This document shows, in pieces, positions 55,074 to 63,067 of a DNA stretch of 64,000 nt. Each line of letters opens with the position of its first letter. Positions within the stretch are counted from its first letter, which is position 1. Both the position numbers and the translations under genes were made by a program. Origin of the DNA: DASQPR01 sp963797675 (GTDB taxonomy: Bacteria; Actinomycetota; Actinomycetes; Mycobacteriales; Micromonosporaceae); NCBI GenBank assembly GCA_963797675.1, contig CAWCQQ010000002.1, forward strand, positions 1,426,001 through 1,490,000, written 5' to 3'. Below the pieces are notes generated by a model. The model was not told the DNA's origin and searched no databases. It worked only from the letters and a program-made list of their open reading frames with translations.

Positions 55074-55712
55074 CTACACGCCGAGTTTGGCGATCCGAAG
55101 GTTCTTGGCGACCTCGTCCGCGCCGGTGACGTCCACGTTCGCGTGGGACTGGCGGCCCGTCAGGAACAGCGACATCTCGCCCGGGTCGCCGGTGATCTCG
55201 ACCGGCTCGCCGCCGGCACCGACGGTGAGCAGCTGCGCGTACCCGGGCATGTTGATCGTGATCTGCGCCGGGAATCGGCGGAGGGCGAGTTTCGCGGTCA
55301 GCTTGATCTGGCCGGCCAATGTCTTGCCGAGTTGCTCGTCGAGCGGGCGCGCCGTCCAGCCGGACTGAGCGCGGCGGGCGTCCTCGTGGTGGATGAAGAA
55401 CTCCGTGGTGTTCGTGAGTCGGTCCAGCGGGCCGAAGCCGGCCATCGACAGCCGCGGTGGATTGCGCAGCTGGTAGATCAACATGTCCCAGGGGCGCGCC
55501 GCGGCCGCGTCCCGCACCCGGTCGGTATGCCCGGCCAGCACTTTGATCATGGCACCGGCGGCCGCATCGGGACGCCGGTCGCGAACAACGGCATGCGCGG
55601 CGAGGTCGCGAGTACGCCATCCCTCGCACAGGGTCGGTTGGTCCGGGCCGATGTCTTCGAGCAGGTCAGCGAGGGCGGACCGTTCCAGACGTGCATAGTT
55701 CGTCGAGGGCAT
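55074..55712 (-). CDS. TIGR03085-like metal-binding protein (DinB/MDMPI fold)
   Basis: 212 residues, intact. It resembles the mycothiol-dependent maleylpyruvate isomerase-like family. The key N-terminal motif is CEGWRTRDLAAHAVVRDRRP (about 29-48) with a metal-type His, and the second motif is NTTEFFIHHEDARRAQSGW (about 106-124) with the His pair. A C-terminal sterol-carrier-like half contains VEITGDPGEMSLFLTGRQ. TIGR03085 proteins are frequently found between hisF and hisI in actinobacteria, as here. Enzymatic role is unknown; mycothiol-linked chemistry is inference. TAGTAT, 6 nt before ATG 55712, suggests a leaderless mRNA. Confidence 0.85.
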   Translation of the reverse strand: MPSTNYARLERSALADLLEDIGPDQPTLCEGWRTRDLAAHAVVRDRRPDAAAGAMIKVLAGHTDRVRDAAAARPWDMLIYQLRNPPRLSMAGFGPLDRLTNTTEFFIHHEDARRAQSGWTARPLDEQLGKTLAGQIKLTAKLALRRFPAQITINMPGYAQLLTVGAGGEPVEITGDPGEMSLFLTGRQSHANVDVTGADEVAKNLRIAKLGV

Positions 55713-55718
55713 TCCTCG

Positions 55719-55724
55719 ATACTA
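55719..55724 (-). promoter_or_regulatory. Candidate -10 box TAGTAT of the TIGR03085-like gene
   Basis: On the minus strand TAGTAT is followed by 6 nt (CGAGGA) and ATG 55712. GAGGA touches the start codon and is too close to act as a normal ribosome site. Confidence 0.5.
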
Positions 55725-55804
55725 GATCCATATCCGGATAACGCCACGAAAAGGTTATCCGCCGGGTACTGGGTATCTGTCCGCAATACGGCGAGGATGT
55801 CCGC

Positions 55805-56902
55805 ATGAGCACTGGCTTCACGAAGCGGACCATCCAGATTCCGACCGAGCGGCCGATCACTCCGCACCGCCGTCGACAGCCACGGATCCTGTTCGTCGTC
55901 GGTCTGTTCATCGCCCTCTTCGGGCTCGGCGTTGCCGCCGCCGTCTGGCTGCCGCTCGGGTCGCACCCGAAGGCGGCGGCGACCGCGAGGACGAACCCGT
56001 CGAGCCGGCCCTCGGCCGCGGGATCGGCGCAGCCGGCAATATTCGACCCGTCGGTCGGTGCAATGCTCCCGACCCACCGGATCGTCGCGTTCTACGCCGT
56101 CCCGAACGCCGCGGCGACCGGTCCCGCGTACACCTTGAGTTCGTCGATGCTGGCGCGACTGCGCGCGCAGGGTGCGGCTTACCAGAAGCTCGACCCGGCG
56201 CACCCGGTGGCGCTCGGCATCGACCTGGTCGTCGACGTGCCGGACCACTTCAAGGGCAAGAGCGGCACCTACAGCCACTACGTCAGCAGTGCGACGGTCG
56301 ACCAGTACGTCGCGTTCTGCAAGAAGAACGACCTGCTGCTGTTCCTGGACCTCAACATCGGCTGGGCGAAGCCGCTGACCGTGCTGAACCACTTCGACAC
56401 CTACCTGAAGCTGCCGTTCGTCGAGGTCGCGATCGATCCCGAGTGGATGTTCCCGCGCCACAACGGCATTCCCGGGGTGAACCTGTCGAACGTCCGGGCG
56501 AGCGATCTGAACCCGCTGATCGAGGCGGTCGCGGCGATGCCGATGAAGTATCACGTGCCGCGCAAGGTCATGATCATTCACCAGTACCGCGGCGACGGCG
56601 ACGGAAAGGCCAACCCGTACGCGGCCGGTGGTTCGGAGATCGCCGACAAGGCGGACATCGTCAACGATCCCCGCGTCGACCTCGTCATTCACATCGACTC
56701 GGTCGGCGGCTTCCCCGGCGACATCGCGGAGAAAGAGGGCCAGTACAAGAAGTGGGTCGCGACCGACATGACGAAGTACGGCAACTTCAAGTACGGCGGC
56801 TTCAAGATCTTCTACAAGCTCGAAGCGAAGCACAAACTGATGACGCCGGCGCAGGTCATGTCGATGAAGCCCGCACCGATGGTGATCACCTACGGCAACT
56901 GA
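55805..56902 (+). CDS. Membrane-anchored or secreted protein of unknown function
   Basis: 365 residues, intact. A cytosolic basic start is followed by one hydrophobic helix, ILFVVGLFIALFGLGVAAAV (about 28-47), acting as anchor or signal. A Ser/Ala/Pro linker leads to the exported domain from about residue 85: THRIVAFYAVPNAAATGPAY, ALGIDLVVDVPDHFKG, NDLLLFLDLNIGWAKPL and VEVAIDPEWMFPRHNG. The alternating strand-helix pattern with acidic strand ends (LDL, IDPEW, IHIDSVGG) suggests a TIM-barrel, possibly a glycoside-hydrolase-like fold. I recognise no named family. Its 3' end overlaps the convergent TetR gene by 13 bp. Confidence 0.72.
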   Translation: MSTGFTKRTIQIPTERPITPHRRRQPRILFVVGLFIALFGLGVAAAVWLPLGSHPKAAATARTNPSSRPSAAGSAQPAIFDPSVGAMLPTHRIVAFYAVPNAAATGPAYTLSSSMLARLRAQGAAYQKLDPAHPVALGIDLVVDVPDHFKGKSGTYSHYVSSATVDQYVAFCKKNDLLLFLDLNIGWAKPLTVLNHFDTYLKLPFVEVAIDPEWMFPRHNGIPGVNLSNVRASDLNPLIEAVAAMPMKYHVPRKVMIIHQYRGDGDGKANPYAAGGSEIADKADIVNDPRVDLVIHIDSVGGFPGDIAEKEGQYKKWVATDMTKYGNFKYGGFKIFYKLEAKHKLMTPAQVMSMKPAPMVITYGN

Positions 56903-57492
56903 TCGAGCGATCCGGTGAGGTAACGCTGGATGGTCGGCGCGATCAGCCGGACCACCGTGTCCACGTCGGCGCCGGCCAGCGGCTCGATTTTCAGCATGTA
57001 GCGGGCGATGCCGAGGCCGATCATCTGGGACGCGGTCAACGCGGCCCGGACCGGCGCCTCGGCCGGTGTCATGTCGGCGCGCGCGATGATCCGGCGCAGG
57101 ATCTGCGCGCTGACGAACTCCCGCAGCAGGCGTGCCGACCAGTCGTGCTGCAGCCCGGTCCGGATCAGCGCGATCAGCGGCGGACCGGTCCGCGGGTCGT
57201 CCCACACCGACAGGAACATCCGCACCACCCGCTCGCCCAGATGTTCGTCATCGCCGGCGAGCGCGAGCGGGACGATTTCCGACGGATCCACCGGCACATC
57301 GACGGTCGCGAGGAACAACTGCTCCTTCGTGCCGAAGTAGTGGTGGACCAGCGCCGGATCGACGCCGGCGTTCGTGGCGATGGCGCGCATCGTGGCGCCG
57401 TCGAATCCCTTGTCGGCGAACGCTTCCCGGGCGGCCGCGAGGATCGCGTCGCGCGTGTCCGGCGCTCCCTTGCGACGTCCGGTCCGCGCCAT
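56890..57492 (-). CDS. TetR-family transcriptional regulator
   Basis: 200 residues, intact. The N-terminal helix-turn-helix is clear: TRDAILAAAREAFADKGFDG, ATMRAIATNAGVDPALVHHY and FGTKEQLFLATV (about 13-64). The C-terminal ligand domain includes LIALIRTGLQHDWSARLLRE and QMIGLGIARYMLKIEPLAG. ATG 57492 follows GGGGGTGAC. It lies 82 bp downstream of the ABC permease gene on the same strand and is the obvious candidate repressor of that exporter, whose promoter has EcoRI-like palindromes. The inducer is unknown. Confidence 0.92.
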   Translation of the reverse strand: MARTGRRKGAPDTRDAILAAAREAFADKGFDGATMRAIATNAGVDPALVHHYFGTKEQLFLATVDVPVDPSEIVPLALAGDDEHLGERVVRMFLSVWDDPRTGPPLIALIRTGLQHDWSARLLREFVSAQILRRIIARADMTPAEAPVRAALTASQMIGLGIARYMLKIEPLAGADVDTVVRLIAPTIQRYLTGSLDQLP

Positions 57493-57574
57493 GTCACCCC
57501 CAGGTCCGCCTGAATCTGATCCCGAAGTCAGTCCATGCTCCGACCGACTCCAGGATCAAACTCTGTCATAAAGG

Positions 57575-58312
57575 TCAGTCGGTACGGCGGCGCAGGGTGG
57601 CCGCCGCCAGTGTCAGTGCCACCACGGCCGCGCCGGCCACGATGCCGAAGTCGCGCCACATGACGGCGGACGCGTTCACGTTGCGGCCGATCTCCTGGAG
57701 TGCCTCGACCGCGTACGTCATCGGCAGCACATCGCTGATCCAGCGCAGCGCGGTCGCCATCGATTCCCTCGGTGCGAACAGCCCGCACAGGAACAGCTGC
57801 GGGAACACGACCGCCGGCAGGAACTGCACGGCCTGGAACTCGCTGCGGGCAAACGCGCTGCAGAGCAGGCCCAGGGCCATGCCGAGGATCGCGTCCGCGA
57901 CCGCGATCAGGACGACCAGCCAGCCGCTGCCCGCGATGGTCAGATCGAACGCCCAGTAGCCGATCGCGGTGAGGACCCCGGCTTGGACCGTCGCGACCAG
58001 GCCGAATGCCAGCGCATAACCGAACAGCAGGTCGAGCTTGCCCATCGGCGTGGTGAGCAGGCGCTCGAGTGTGCCGGTCGTGCGTTCGCGCAGCATCGCG
58101 ATGCTCGTGATCAGGAACATCAGCACGAACGGGAAGATGCCGAACAGGATCAGCCCGACGTGGTCGAACACCTGCTTCTGGCCGTCAAACACGTAGTAGA
58201 TCAGGGTCAGCAGCAGCGCCGGGACGATGATGATGAGCCCGATCGTGCGCTTGTCGTGGCGTAGTTGCCGGAGCACGCGGCCGGTCGTACTGAACAGGAT
58301 GCGGGGGTTCAT
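57575..58312 (-). CDS. ABC-2 type exporter permease
   Basis: 245 residues, intact, six membrane helices. An ABC-2 permease of the drug or lipid exporter type: IIIVPALLLTLIYYVFDG, GIFPFVLMFLITSIAMLRER, TTGTLERLLTTPM (the conserved cytosolic TLERL coupling element), ATVQAGVLTAIGYWAFDL and PAVVFPQLFLCGLFAPRESM. I chose ATG 58312, which overlaps the ATPase stop by four bases. The open frame continues upstream inside the ATPase gene, without similarity. It works with the ATPase encoded just upstream to export an unknown substrate. Confidence 0.92.
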   Translation of the reverse strand: MNPRILFSTTGRVLRQLRHDKRTIGLIIIVPALLLTLIYYVFDGQKQVFDHVGLILFGIFPFVLMFLITSIAMLRERTTGTLERLLTTPMGKLDLLFGYALAFGLVATVQAGVLTAIGYWAFDLTIAGSGWLVVLIAVADAILGMALGLLCSAFARSEFQAVQFLPAVVFPQLFLCGLFAPRESMATALRWISDVLPMTYAVEALQEIGRNVNASAVMWRDFGIVAGAAVVALTLAAATLRRRTD

Positions 58313-59034
58313 GCGGCCACCTCCTGCTGGCCTCTGATCAGCGTCAGGAACGCCTTCTCCAGGTCGTCGGTGCCGGTCGCGGCGCGGACCGCGTCGGGGG
58401 TGTCGTCGGCGATGATCTCGCCCTCGCGGATGAAGATCAGCCGGTCGCACCGGCCCGCCTCGTCCATCACGTGGCTGGACACGACGATCGTCGTACCCGC
58501 CTGGGCGAGCGCGTGGAACCGTTGCCACAGATCTTCCCGCAGCACCGGATCCTGACCGACGGTCGGCTCGTCGAGGATCAGCAGCCGGGGGTTGCCGAGC
58601 AGCGTGCAGGCGAGCGACGCGCGGCTGCGCTGGCCGCCGGAGAGCGTGCCGACGACCTGGTCGGCCGCTTTGCCGAGCCCGACGTCGGAGATTGCGGTGT
58701 CCGCGTCCGCTTTGGTCACACCGTCATAGAGCGACGCGAAATACCGCGCGTTCTCCCGGACGGTCAGGTCCGCATAGACGCTCGGCGCCTGGGTGAGGTA
58801 GCCGACGGTCCGCCGCAGTCGCGGAGCGCCGGCCGGCTCTCCCAGGACGGTCACCGAACCGGAGGCGATCACTTGTACGCCGACGATGGATCGCAGCAGC
58901 GTCGTCTTCCCGCTGCCGCTCGGGCCGAGCAGGCCGGTAACGCTGCCGCTCGGCAACCGGCAACTGATGCCGTGCAGGATCACACGGCCACCACGACGTA
59001 CGACGAGGGTGTCGACGTCGATCGCGACATCCAT
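58309..59034 (-). CDS. ABC exporter ATP-binding protein
   Basis: 241 residues, intact. Walker A is GLLGPSGSGKTTLL (about 34-47), the Q-loop YLTQAPSVYADLT near 78, the signature LSGGQRSRASLA near 134, Walker B LLILDEPTVGQDP near 152 and the H-loop switch in VVSSHVMDEAGRC. These place it with DrrA/CcmA-type ATPases. GGAGG sits 7-8 nt before ATG 59034. It is the first gene of an ATPase-permease operon. The promoter (TTGACA at 59101-59096, minus strand) overlaps three ATGAATTC-type sites. Confidence 0.94.
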   Translation of the reverse strand: MDVAIDVDTLVVRRGGRVILHGISCRLPSGSVTGLLGPSGSGKTTLLRSIVGVQVIASGSVTVLGEPAGAPRLRRTVGYLTQAPSVYADLTVRENARYFASLYDGVTKADADTAISDVGLGKAADQVVGTLSGGQRSRASLACTLLGNPRLLILDEPTVGQDPVLREDLWQRFHALAQAGTTIVVSSHVMDEAGRCDRLIFIREGEIIADDTPDAVRAATGTDDLEKAFLTLIRGQQEVAA

Positions 59035-59048
59035 AAGCGAGCCTCCAG

Positions 59049-59101
59049 GAATTCATTGGTTGATGAATTCAACGCTAAATGAATTCTGCTCGATCTGTCA
59101 A
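59049..59101 (-). promoter_or_regulatory. ABC-exporter promoter with three ATGAATTC operator half-sites
   Basis: On the minus strand TTGACA (59101-59096) is 18 bp from TAGCGT (59077-59072). GAATTCAT (59049-59056) and ATGAATTC (59063-59070) form a perfect inverted repeat with a 6-nt spacer, and a further ATGAATTC lies at 59079-59086 between the -35 and -10 boxes. The TetR protein encoded downstream is a plausible ligand. Confidence 0.6.
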
Positions 59102-59114
59102 CGCGGCCGTTCGG

Positions 59115-59852
59115 TCAACGTCCTCCGGCCACACGCACGGTCGCCCCCGTCGTGTACGACGCGTCCGCGCTGAGCAGCCATGCAATCGCCGCCGCAACCT
59201 CATCGGCCCGACCGGCCCGCCCCAGCGGCGCAGCCGGGCCCACCCGCGACGGGCGGCCCGGCTCGCCGCTGCCCGCGTGGAACTCCGTCTCGATCACGCC
59301 GGGCGACACCGTGTTCACCCGGATGCCGTACGGCCCCAGCTCCTTCGACAGCCCGATCGTCAGCGTGTCGACCGCCCCTTTGCTCGCGGCGTAGTGCACG
59401 TACTCGTTCGGGCTGCCCAGCGTCGAGGCGCCGGACGAAACGTTGACGATCGCGCCGCCGCCGTTCGCGATCATCCGGCGGGCCGCCGCTTGGGCGCAGA
59501 AGACGTACCCGATGACGTTCACATCCATCACCCGGCGAAGATCGGACTCGGTCAGCTCGATGAACGGCCCGATCCGGCTCCCGACGCCGGCGTTGTTGAC
59601 CAGGCCGGTGACTGGTCCGAGTTCGCGCTCGGCGCGCTCGAACGCCTCGACCACGTCACTCCGGACGCTGGTGTCGACCCGGATCGGAAGGGCCCGGCCG
59701 CCGGCTGCGCGTACGTCGTCGGCGACCGCTTCCGCCGCCGTCGCGTCGCTGCGATAGCCGATCACCAGGTCGTGACCCATCGATGCCAACCTGCGGCAGG
59801 TAGCCGCCCCGATGCCACGGCTGCCGCCGGTCACCACTGTCACATTCGCCAT
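59115..59852 (-). CDS. Short-chain dehydrogenase/reductase
   Basis: 245 residues, intact, classical SDR. The cofactor loop is VTVVTGGSRGIGAATCRRL (TGxxxGIG, about 4-22), with IGYRSDATAAE after the second strand suggesting NADPH preference. NNAGVG is near 86. The catalytic Ser is in IVNVSSGAS near 138-140, and YVHYAASKGAVDTL holds Tyr-x3-Lys near 153-157. The C-terminus ends with TGATVRVAGGR, typical of FabG-like enzymes. The substrate cannot be deduced. ATG 59852 has no ribosome site but TACCGT at 6 nt, so a leaderless mRNA is likely. The next gene is divergent. Confidence 0.92.
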   Translation of the reverse strand: MANVTVVTGGSRGIGAATCRRLASMGHDLVIGYRSDATAAEAVADDVRAAGGRALPIRVDTSVRSDVVEAFERAERELGPVTGLVNNAGVGSRIGPFIELTESDLRRVMDVNVIGYVFCAQAAARRMIANGGGAIVNVSSGASTLGSPNEYVHYAASKGAVDTLTIGLSKELGPYGIRVNTVSPGVIETEFHAGSGEPGRPSRVGPAAPLGRAGRADEVAAAIAWLLSADASYTTGATVRVAGGR

Positions 59853-59858
59853 GCGGTC

Positions 59859-59864
59859 ACGGTA
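59859..59864 (-). promoter_or_regulatory. Candidate -10 box TACCGT of the SDR gene
   Basis: On the minus strand TACCGT is followed by 6 nt (GACCGC) and ATG 59852. The geometry is the same as at hisD, hisF, hisI and dnaE. Confidence 0.45.
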
Positions 59865-59985
59865 AGGCCTGCGCACGGGTTTACAGGATTCGTACATTCC
59901 GCCGTGCGAAACGTTCGCAATCGATCGACATGCTCATGCCGTCCTCGAATTCATGAGACTCCGACGGTCAAGGAGTACGGATCAG

Positions 59986-60273
59986 ATGAAGCGATTCCTG
60001 AGCGTCGTGGCGCTCGCCGCGGTGCTGGCGGTATCCGGTTGTGCCGGCCACCGCGCCGGACAGGGCGGGCTGCAGGGCGGTGCCGCGACCCAGACCGGAA
60101 CCGCGGCCACCACCACGCCGGCTACCAAAGCCCCGGCGACCACGACAGGTACGTCGGCCGCGACCCAACTCGCGTCCATCAACCAGCAGCTGGCGCAGGT
60201 TAACTCCGCGCTCGCCCAGATCGACGGCAACATCACTGCGGCAGATAAGGCGTCCGACAATGACAGCAACTAG
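59986..60273 (+). CDS. Small lipoprotein
   Basis: 95 residues. A lipoprotein signal peptide, MKRFLSVVALAAVLAVSGCA, has the lipobox AVSGC with the lipidated Cys at residue 19. A Gly/Gln-rich, then Thr/Ala/Pro-rich linker (about 22-58) leads to a short amphipathic helix QLASINQQLAQVNSALAQID that looks like a trimeric or dimeric coiled coil. ATG 59986 has AAGGAG about 10 nt upstream. The 3' end overlaps the next gene by 14 bp, so the two are coupled and may interact through coiled coils. No known family. Confidence 0.78.
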   Translation: MKRFLSVVALAAVLAVSGCAGHRAGQGGLQGGAATQTGTAATTTPATKAPATTTGTSAATQLASINQQLAQVNSALAQIDGNITAADKASDNDSN

Positions 60274-60991
60274 GTGGATCCGGGTTACCGCCGCCACCGC
60301 GATGGTGGGCGCGCTCGTCCTCGCCGGTACGACAACCGCGGACGCCGCTGGAGTCGGCGGGACCGTCCCGGCCAACGCGACCGTGACGCAGTGGAAGGCC
60401 GCCGTTGACGTACGGATCGATCTGCGGCTCAAGACGCTGGACGCGCTGAAGATCGCGATCAACGGGGCCACGAACCTGTCCAGCGGGGACAAGTCCACGC
60501 TCGCCGGCCTCGACAGCGCCGACGTCAGCGGGCTGCAGGCGCTGCGGACGAAGACAGATGCGGAGACGACCATCGCCGGCGTACGCGCCGATGCCAAGAG
60601 CATGATCGACGACTACCGGATCTATCTGCTGGTTGTCCCGAAGGTACGGTTCACGGTCGCCTCCGACACCGAGACCGCCACGATCGCGAAGCTGCAGTCC
60701 GTACACGACAAGCTCGCCGCGATCTCGACCCAGCTCGCCGCCCAGGGCAAGGACACCGGCGCGGTGAATGCGAAGCTGAGCGATCTTGCCACGCAGCTCG
60801 CGTCCGCCACGTCGTCGATCAACGGGCTGGCGGCCGGTCTCCTCGCGGTCCAGCCGAGCCCGGACGCGTCGGCGATGCAGGCGGCCGTGGCGCCGGTCCG
60901 CGCCGGGGTGAAGTCGGCGCGGTCCGATCTCAAGACCGCAGCCGCGGACGCGAAGAGCGCCGCGCAGGGCCTGAAGGCGCTCGCTGCCTGA
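60260..60991 (+). CDS. Secreted helical protein of unknown function
   Basis: 243 residues. A Sec signal peptide (AMVGALVLAGTTTADAAG, cleavage near residue 27) precedes a nearly all-helical mature protein. It contains WKAAVDVRIDLRLKTLDALK, DAKSMIDDYRIYLLVVPKVR and LQSVHDKLAAISTQLAAQGK, then SDLATQLASATSSINGLAAG and SDLKTAAADAKSAAQGLKAL. Heptad-like Leu/Ala spacing suggests a bundle or coiled coil. ATG 60260 lies inside the lipoprotein gene in another frame. The pair could form an envelope complex, but this is inference. No named domain is recognised. Confidence 0.78.
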   Translation: MTATRWIRVTAATAMVGALVLAGTTTADAAGVGGTVPANATVTQWKAAVDVRIDLRLKTLDALKIAINGATNLSSGDKSTLAGLDSADVSGLQALRTKTDAETTIAGVRADAKSMIDDYRIYLLVVPKVRFTVASDTETATIAKLQSVHDKLAAISTQLAAQGKDTGAVNAKLSDLATQLASATSSINGLAAGLLAVQPSPDASAMQAAVAPVRAGVKSARSDLKTAAADAKSAAQGLKALAA

Positions 60992-61148
60992 TCAACGCGC
61001 GCCAACAAACGTGGCGTGGTCCCTGCGGTACGCCGCGGGGCCACGCTACGCTCGCGCCCGGACGTCGGTATGCGTTCGACGACCACCGACGATCATGAGA
61101 AGACGGGACGCGGGGGAGAGCGGATGGCGGCCCGGTACCTGCGTGGGC

Positions 61149-61154
61149 GACAAT
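61149..61154 (+). promoter_or_regulatory. Candidate -10 box GACAAT for a leaderless hisI transcript
   Basis: GACAAT lies 6 nt before GTG 61161. The spacer 60992-61148 shows no open coding frame that I can support. Confidence 0.45.
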
Positions 61155-61160
61155 CGTCGG

Positions 61161-61538
61161 GTGCCCGTACCACTGATGTCTGGTCTTGATCCGTTGATTG
61201 CGGCGCGCCTCAAGCGCGACGCGAACGGCCTCGTGCCCGCGGTCGTGCAGCAGTACGACACCGGCGAGGTGCTGATGATGGCGTGGATGAACGATGTCGC
61301 GCTGCATCACACGCTCACGTCGCGGGAGGCGACCTACTGGTCGAGGTCCCGCCAGTCGCTGTGGATCAAGGGAGAGACGTCCGGGCACCGGCAGGCGGTG
61401 AAATCCGTCGCGCTCGACTGCGACGGCGACACGCTTCTCATCCTGGTGGACCAGACCGGCCCGGCATGTCACACCGGCGCCCGCACGTGCTTCGCTGATG
61501 TCCTGCTATCCGACGACCTCGATGAGGAGAAGTCATGA
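61161..61538 (+). CDS. hisI: Phosphoribosyl-AMP cyclohydrolase
   Basis: 125 residues, intact. The zinc enzyme that opens the purine ring of PR-AMP in histidine synthesis. Landmarks: LVPAVVQQYDTGEVLMMAWM, REATYWSRSRQSLWIKGETS, DCDGDTLLILVDQTGPACH with the Mg2+ Asp cluster and zinc Cys, and the second zinc Cys in HTGARTCF. It lacks the HisE pyrophosphohydrolase part, so hisE must be elsewhere. GTG 61161 is preferred; ATG 61176 is an internal alternative. The stop overlaps the trpE start by four bases, coupling a his gene to the trp operon. Confidence 0.95.
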   Translation: MPVPLMSGLDPLIAARLKRDANGLVPAVVQQYDTGEVLMMAWMNDVALHHTLTSREATYWSRSRQSLWIKGETSGHRQAVKSVALDCDGDTLLILVDQTGPACHTGARTCFADVLLSDDLDEEKS

Positions 61539-63067
61539 CCAGCGGTGCCGTCCGGCCCGGCGAGGACACGTTCCGGCGGCTCGCGAAGACGTTCCGGGTG
61601 ATCCCGGTGACCCGCCGGCTGCTGGCCGACGGCGAGACGCCGATCGGCGTCTATCGCAAGCTCGCCGGCGGTCCGGGCAGCTTCCTGCTGGAATCCGCCG
61701 AGCAGGGCGCGACCGCCGGTGGCATCGCCTGGTCCCGTTACTCGTTCATCGGCGTCCGCAGCGCCGCGACGCTCACCTCCGACGACGGCACCGCGAAGTG
61801 GCTCGGCAAGCCGCCGGCCGGCGTGCCGACCAGCGGAGACGCGGTGGATGCGCTGCGCCGCACGATCGCGGCACTCTCCGCCGAGGGCCAGCCGGAGACC
61901 GGCGAGGATCTGCCGCCGCTGACCGGTGGCCTGGTCGGCTTCATGGCGTACGACATCGTGCGCCGGTTCGAGAAGCTGCCGTCGATTGCCGTGGATGATC
62001 TGCACGTCCCGGACTTCAGCATGATGCTCGCGACCGATCTCGTCGTACTCGATCACTTCACCGGCTCGGCGCTGCTGGTCGCGAACGCGATCATCGATCC
62101 GGACGCCGATGAGGCGGACGCGGTCGCGCGCTACCACCACGCGATCGGCCGGCTCGACGCGATGACCACGTCGCTGTCCCGGCCGACGCCGCCGCTGGTC
62201 TCCACGGTGGACATGCTGCCGGCCGGCAAGCCGGTCTCGCGTACCGACGAGGGGCATCACCAGAAGTTCGTGGACCAGGCGAAAGAGGCGATCGCGGACG
62301 GGGAGTGCTTCCAGATCGTGGTCGCGCAGCGCTTCGAGCGCCCGACCGATGCCGATCCGGTCGACATCTATCGCGTACTGCGGATGAGCAATCCCAGCCC
62401 GTACATGTATCTGCTCCGGTTCGACGATTTTGACGTGGTCGGATCCTCGCCGGAGGCGCACCTGAAGGTGACGAACGGCCGAGCCCTCCTGCACCCGATC
62501 GCCGGGACGCGGTGGCGCGGTGCGACGCCGGAGGAGGACGCGGCGCTCGCCGACGAGTTGCTCGCCGATCCGAAGGAGCGCTCCGAACACGTCATGCTCG
62601 TCGACCTGGGTCGCAACGATCTCGGGCGGGTCTGCCTGCCGGGCACGGTCGAGGTGCCGGAGTTCGCGACGATCGAGCGCTACAGCCACGTCATGCACAT
62701 CGTCTCCACCGTCGTGGGTGACCTCGCGCCCGCGCGGTCGCCGTTCGACGCGCTGGTCGCGACGTTCCCGGCCGGCACGCTGTCCGGCGCGCCGAAGGTC
62801 CGCGCGATGGAGATCATCGAGGAGCTGGAACCGACCCGCCGCGGCCTCTACGGCGGCATCGTCGGCTACTTCGGCTTCGGCGGCGACCTGGACACCGCTA
62901 TCGCGATCCGGACCGCGTTGATCCGCGACGGCGTCGCCTACGTGCAGGCCGGTGGCGGAATCGTGGCCGACTCCGATCCGGCCGCGGAAGAGCAGGAGAC
63001 GATCAACAAGGCCGCCGCGGTGCTCGCGGCGATAGCGTCCGCGGAAACGTTGCGGCCGGCTCGATGA
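61535..63067 (+). CDS. trpE: Anthranilate synthase component I
   Basis: 510 residues, intact. It converts chorismate to anthranilate using ammonia from TrpG. The N-terminal domain has the Trp feedback-site region FLLESAEQGATAGGIAWSRY (the LLES motif). The chorismate-binding half shows MSNPSPYMYLLRFDDFDVVG, SSPEAHLKVTNGRALLHPIA, GTRWRGATPEEDA, EHVMLVDLGRNDLGRVC and PAGTLSGAPKVRAMEIIEEL, the diagnostic TrpE/PabB block. YVQAGGGIVADSDPAAEEQE closes it. The LLES motif favours TrpE over PabB. It overlaps hisI upstream and the next gene downstream (63064-63067). Confidence 0.96.
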   Translation: MTSGAVRPGEDTFRRLAKTFRVIPVTRRLLADGETPIGVYRKLAGGPGSFLLESAEQGATAGGIAWSRYSFIGVRSAATLTSDDGTAKWLGKPPAGVPTSGDAVDALRRTIAALSAEGQPETGEDLPPLTGGLVGFMAYDIVRRFEKLPSIAVDDLHVPDFSMMLATDLVVLDHFTGSALLVANAIIDPDADEADAVARYHHAIGRLDAMTTSLSRPTPPLVSTVDMLPAGKPVSRTDEGHHQKFVDQAKEAIADGECFQIVVAQRFERPTDADPVDIYRVLRMSNPSPYMYLLRFDDFDVVGSSPEAHLKVTNGRALLHPIAGTRWRGATPEEDAALADELLADPKERSEHVMLVDLGRNDLGRVCLPGTVEVPEFATIERYSHVMHIVSTVVGDLAPARSPFDALVATFPAGTLSGAPKVRAMEIIEELEPTRRGLYGGIVGYFGFGGDLDTAIAIRTALIRDGVAYVQAGGGIVADSDPAAEEQETINKAAAVLAAIASAETLRPAR

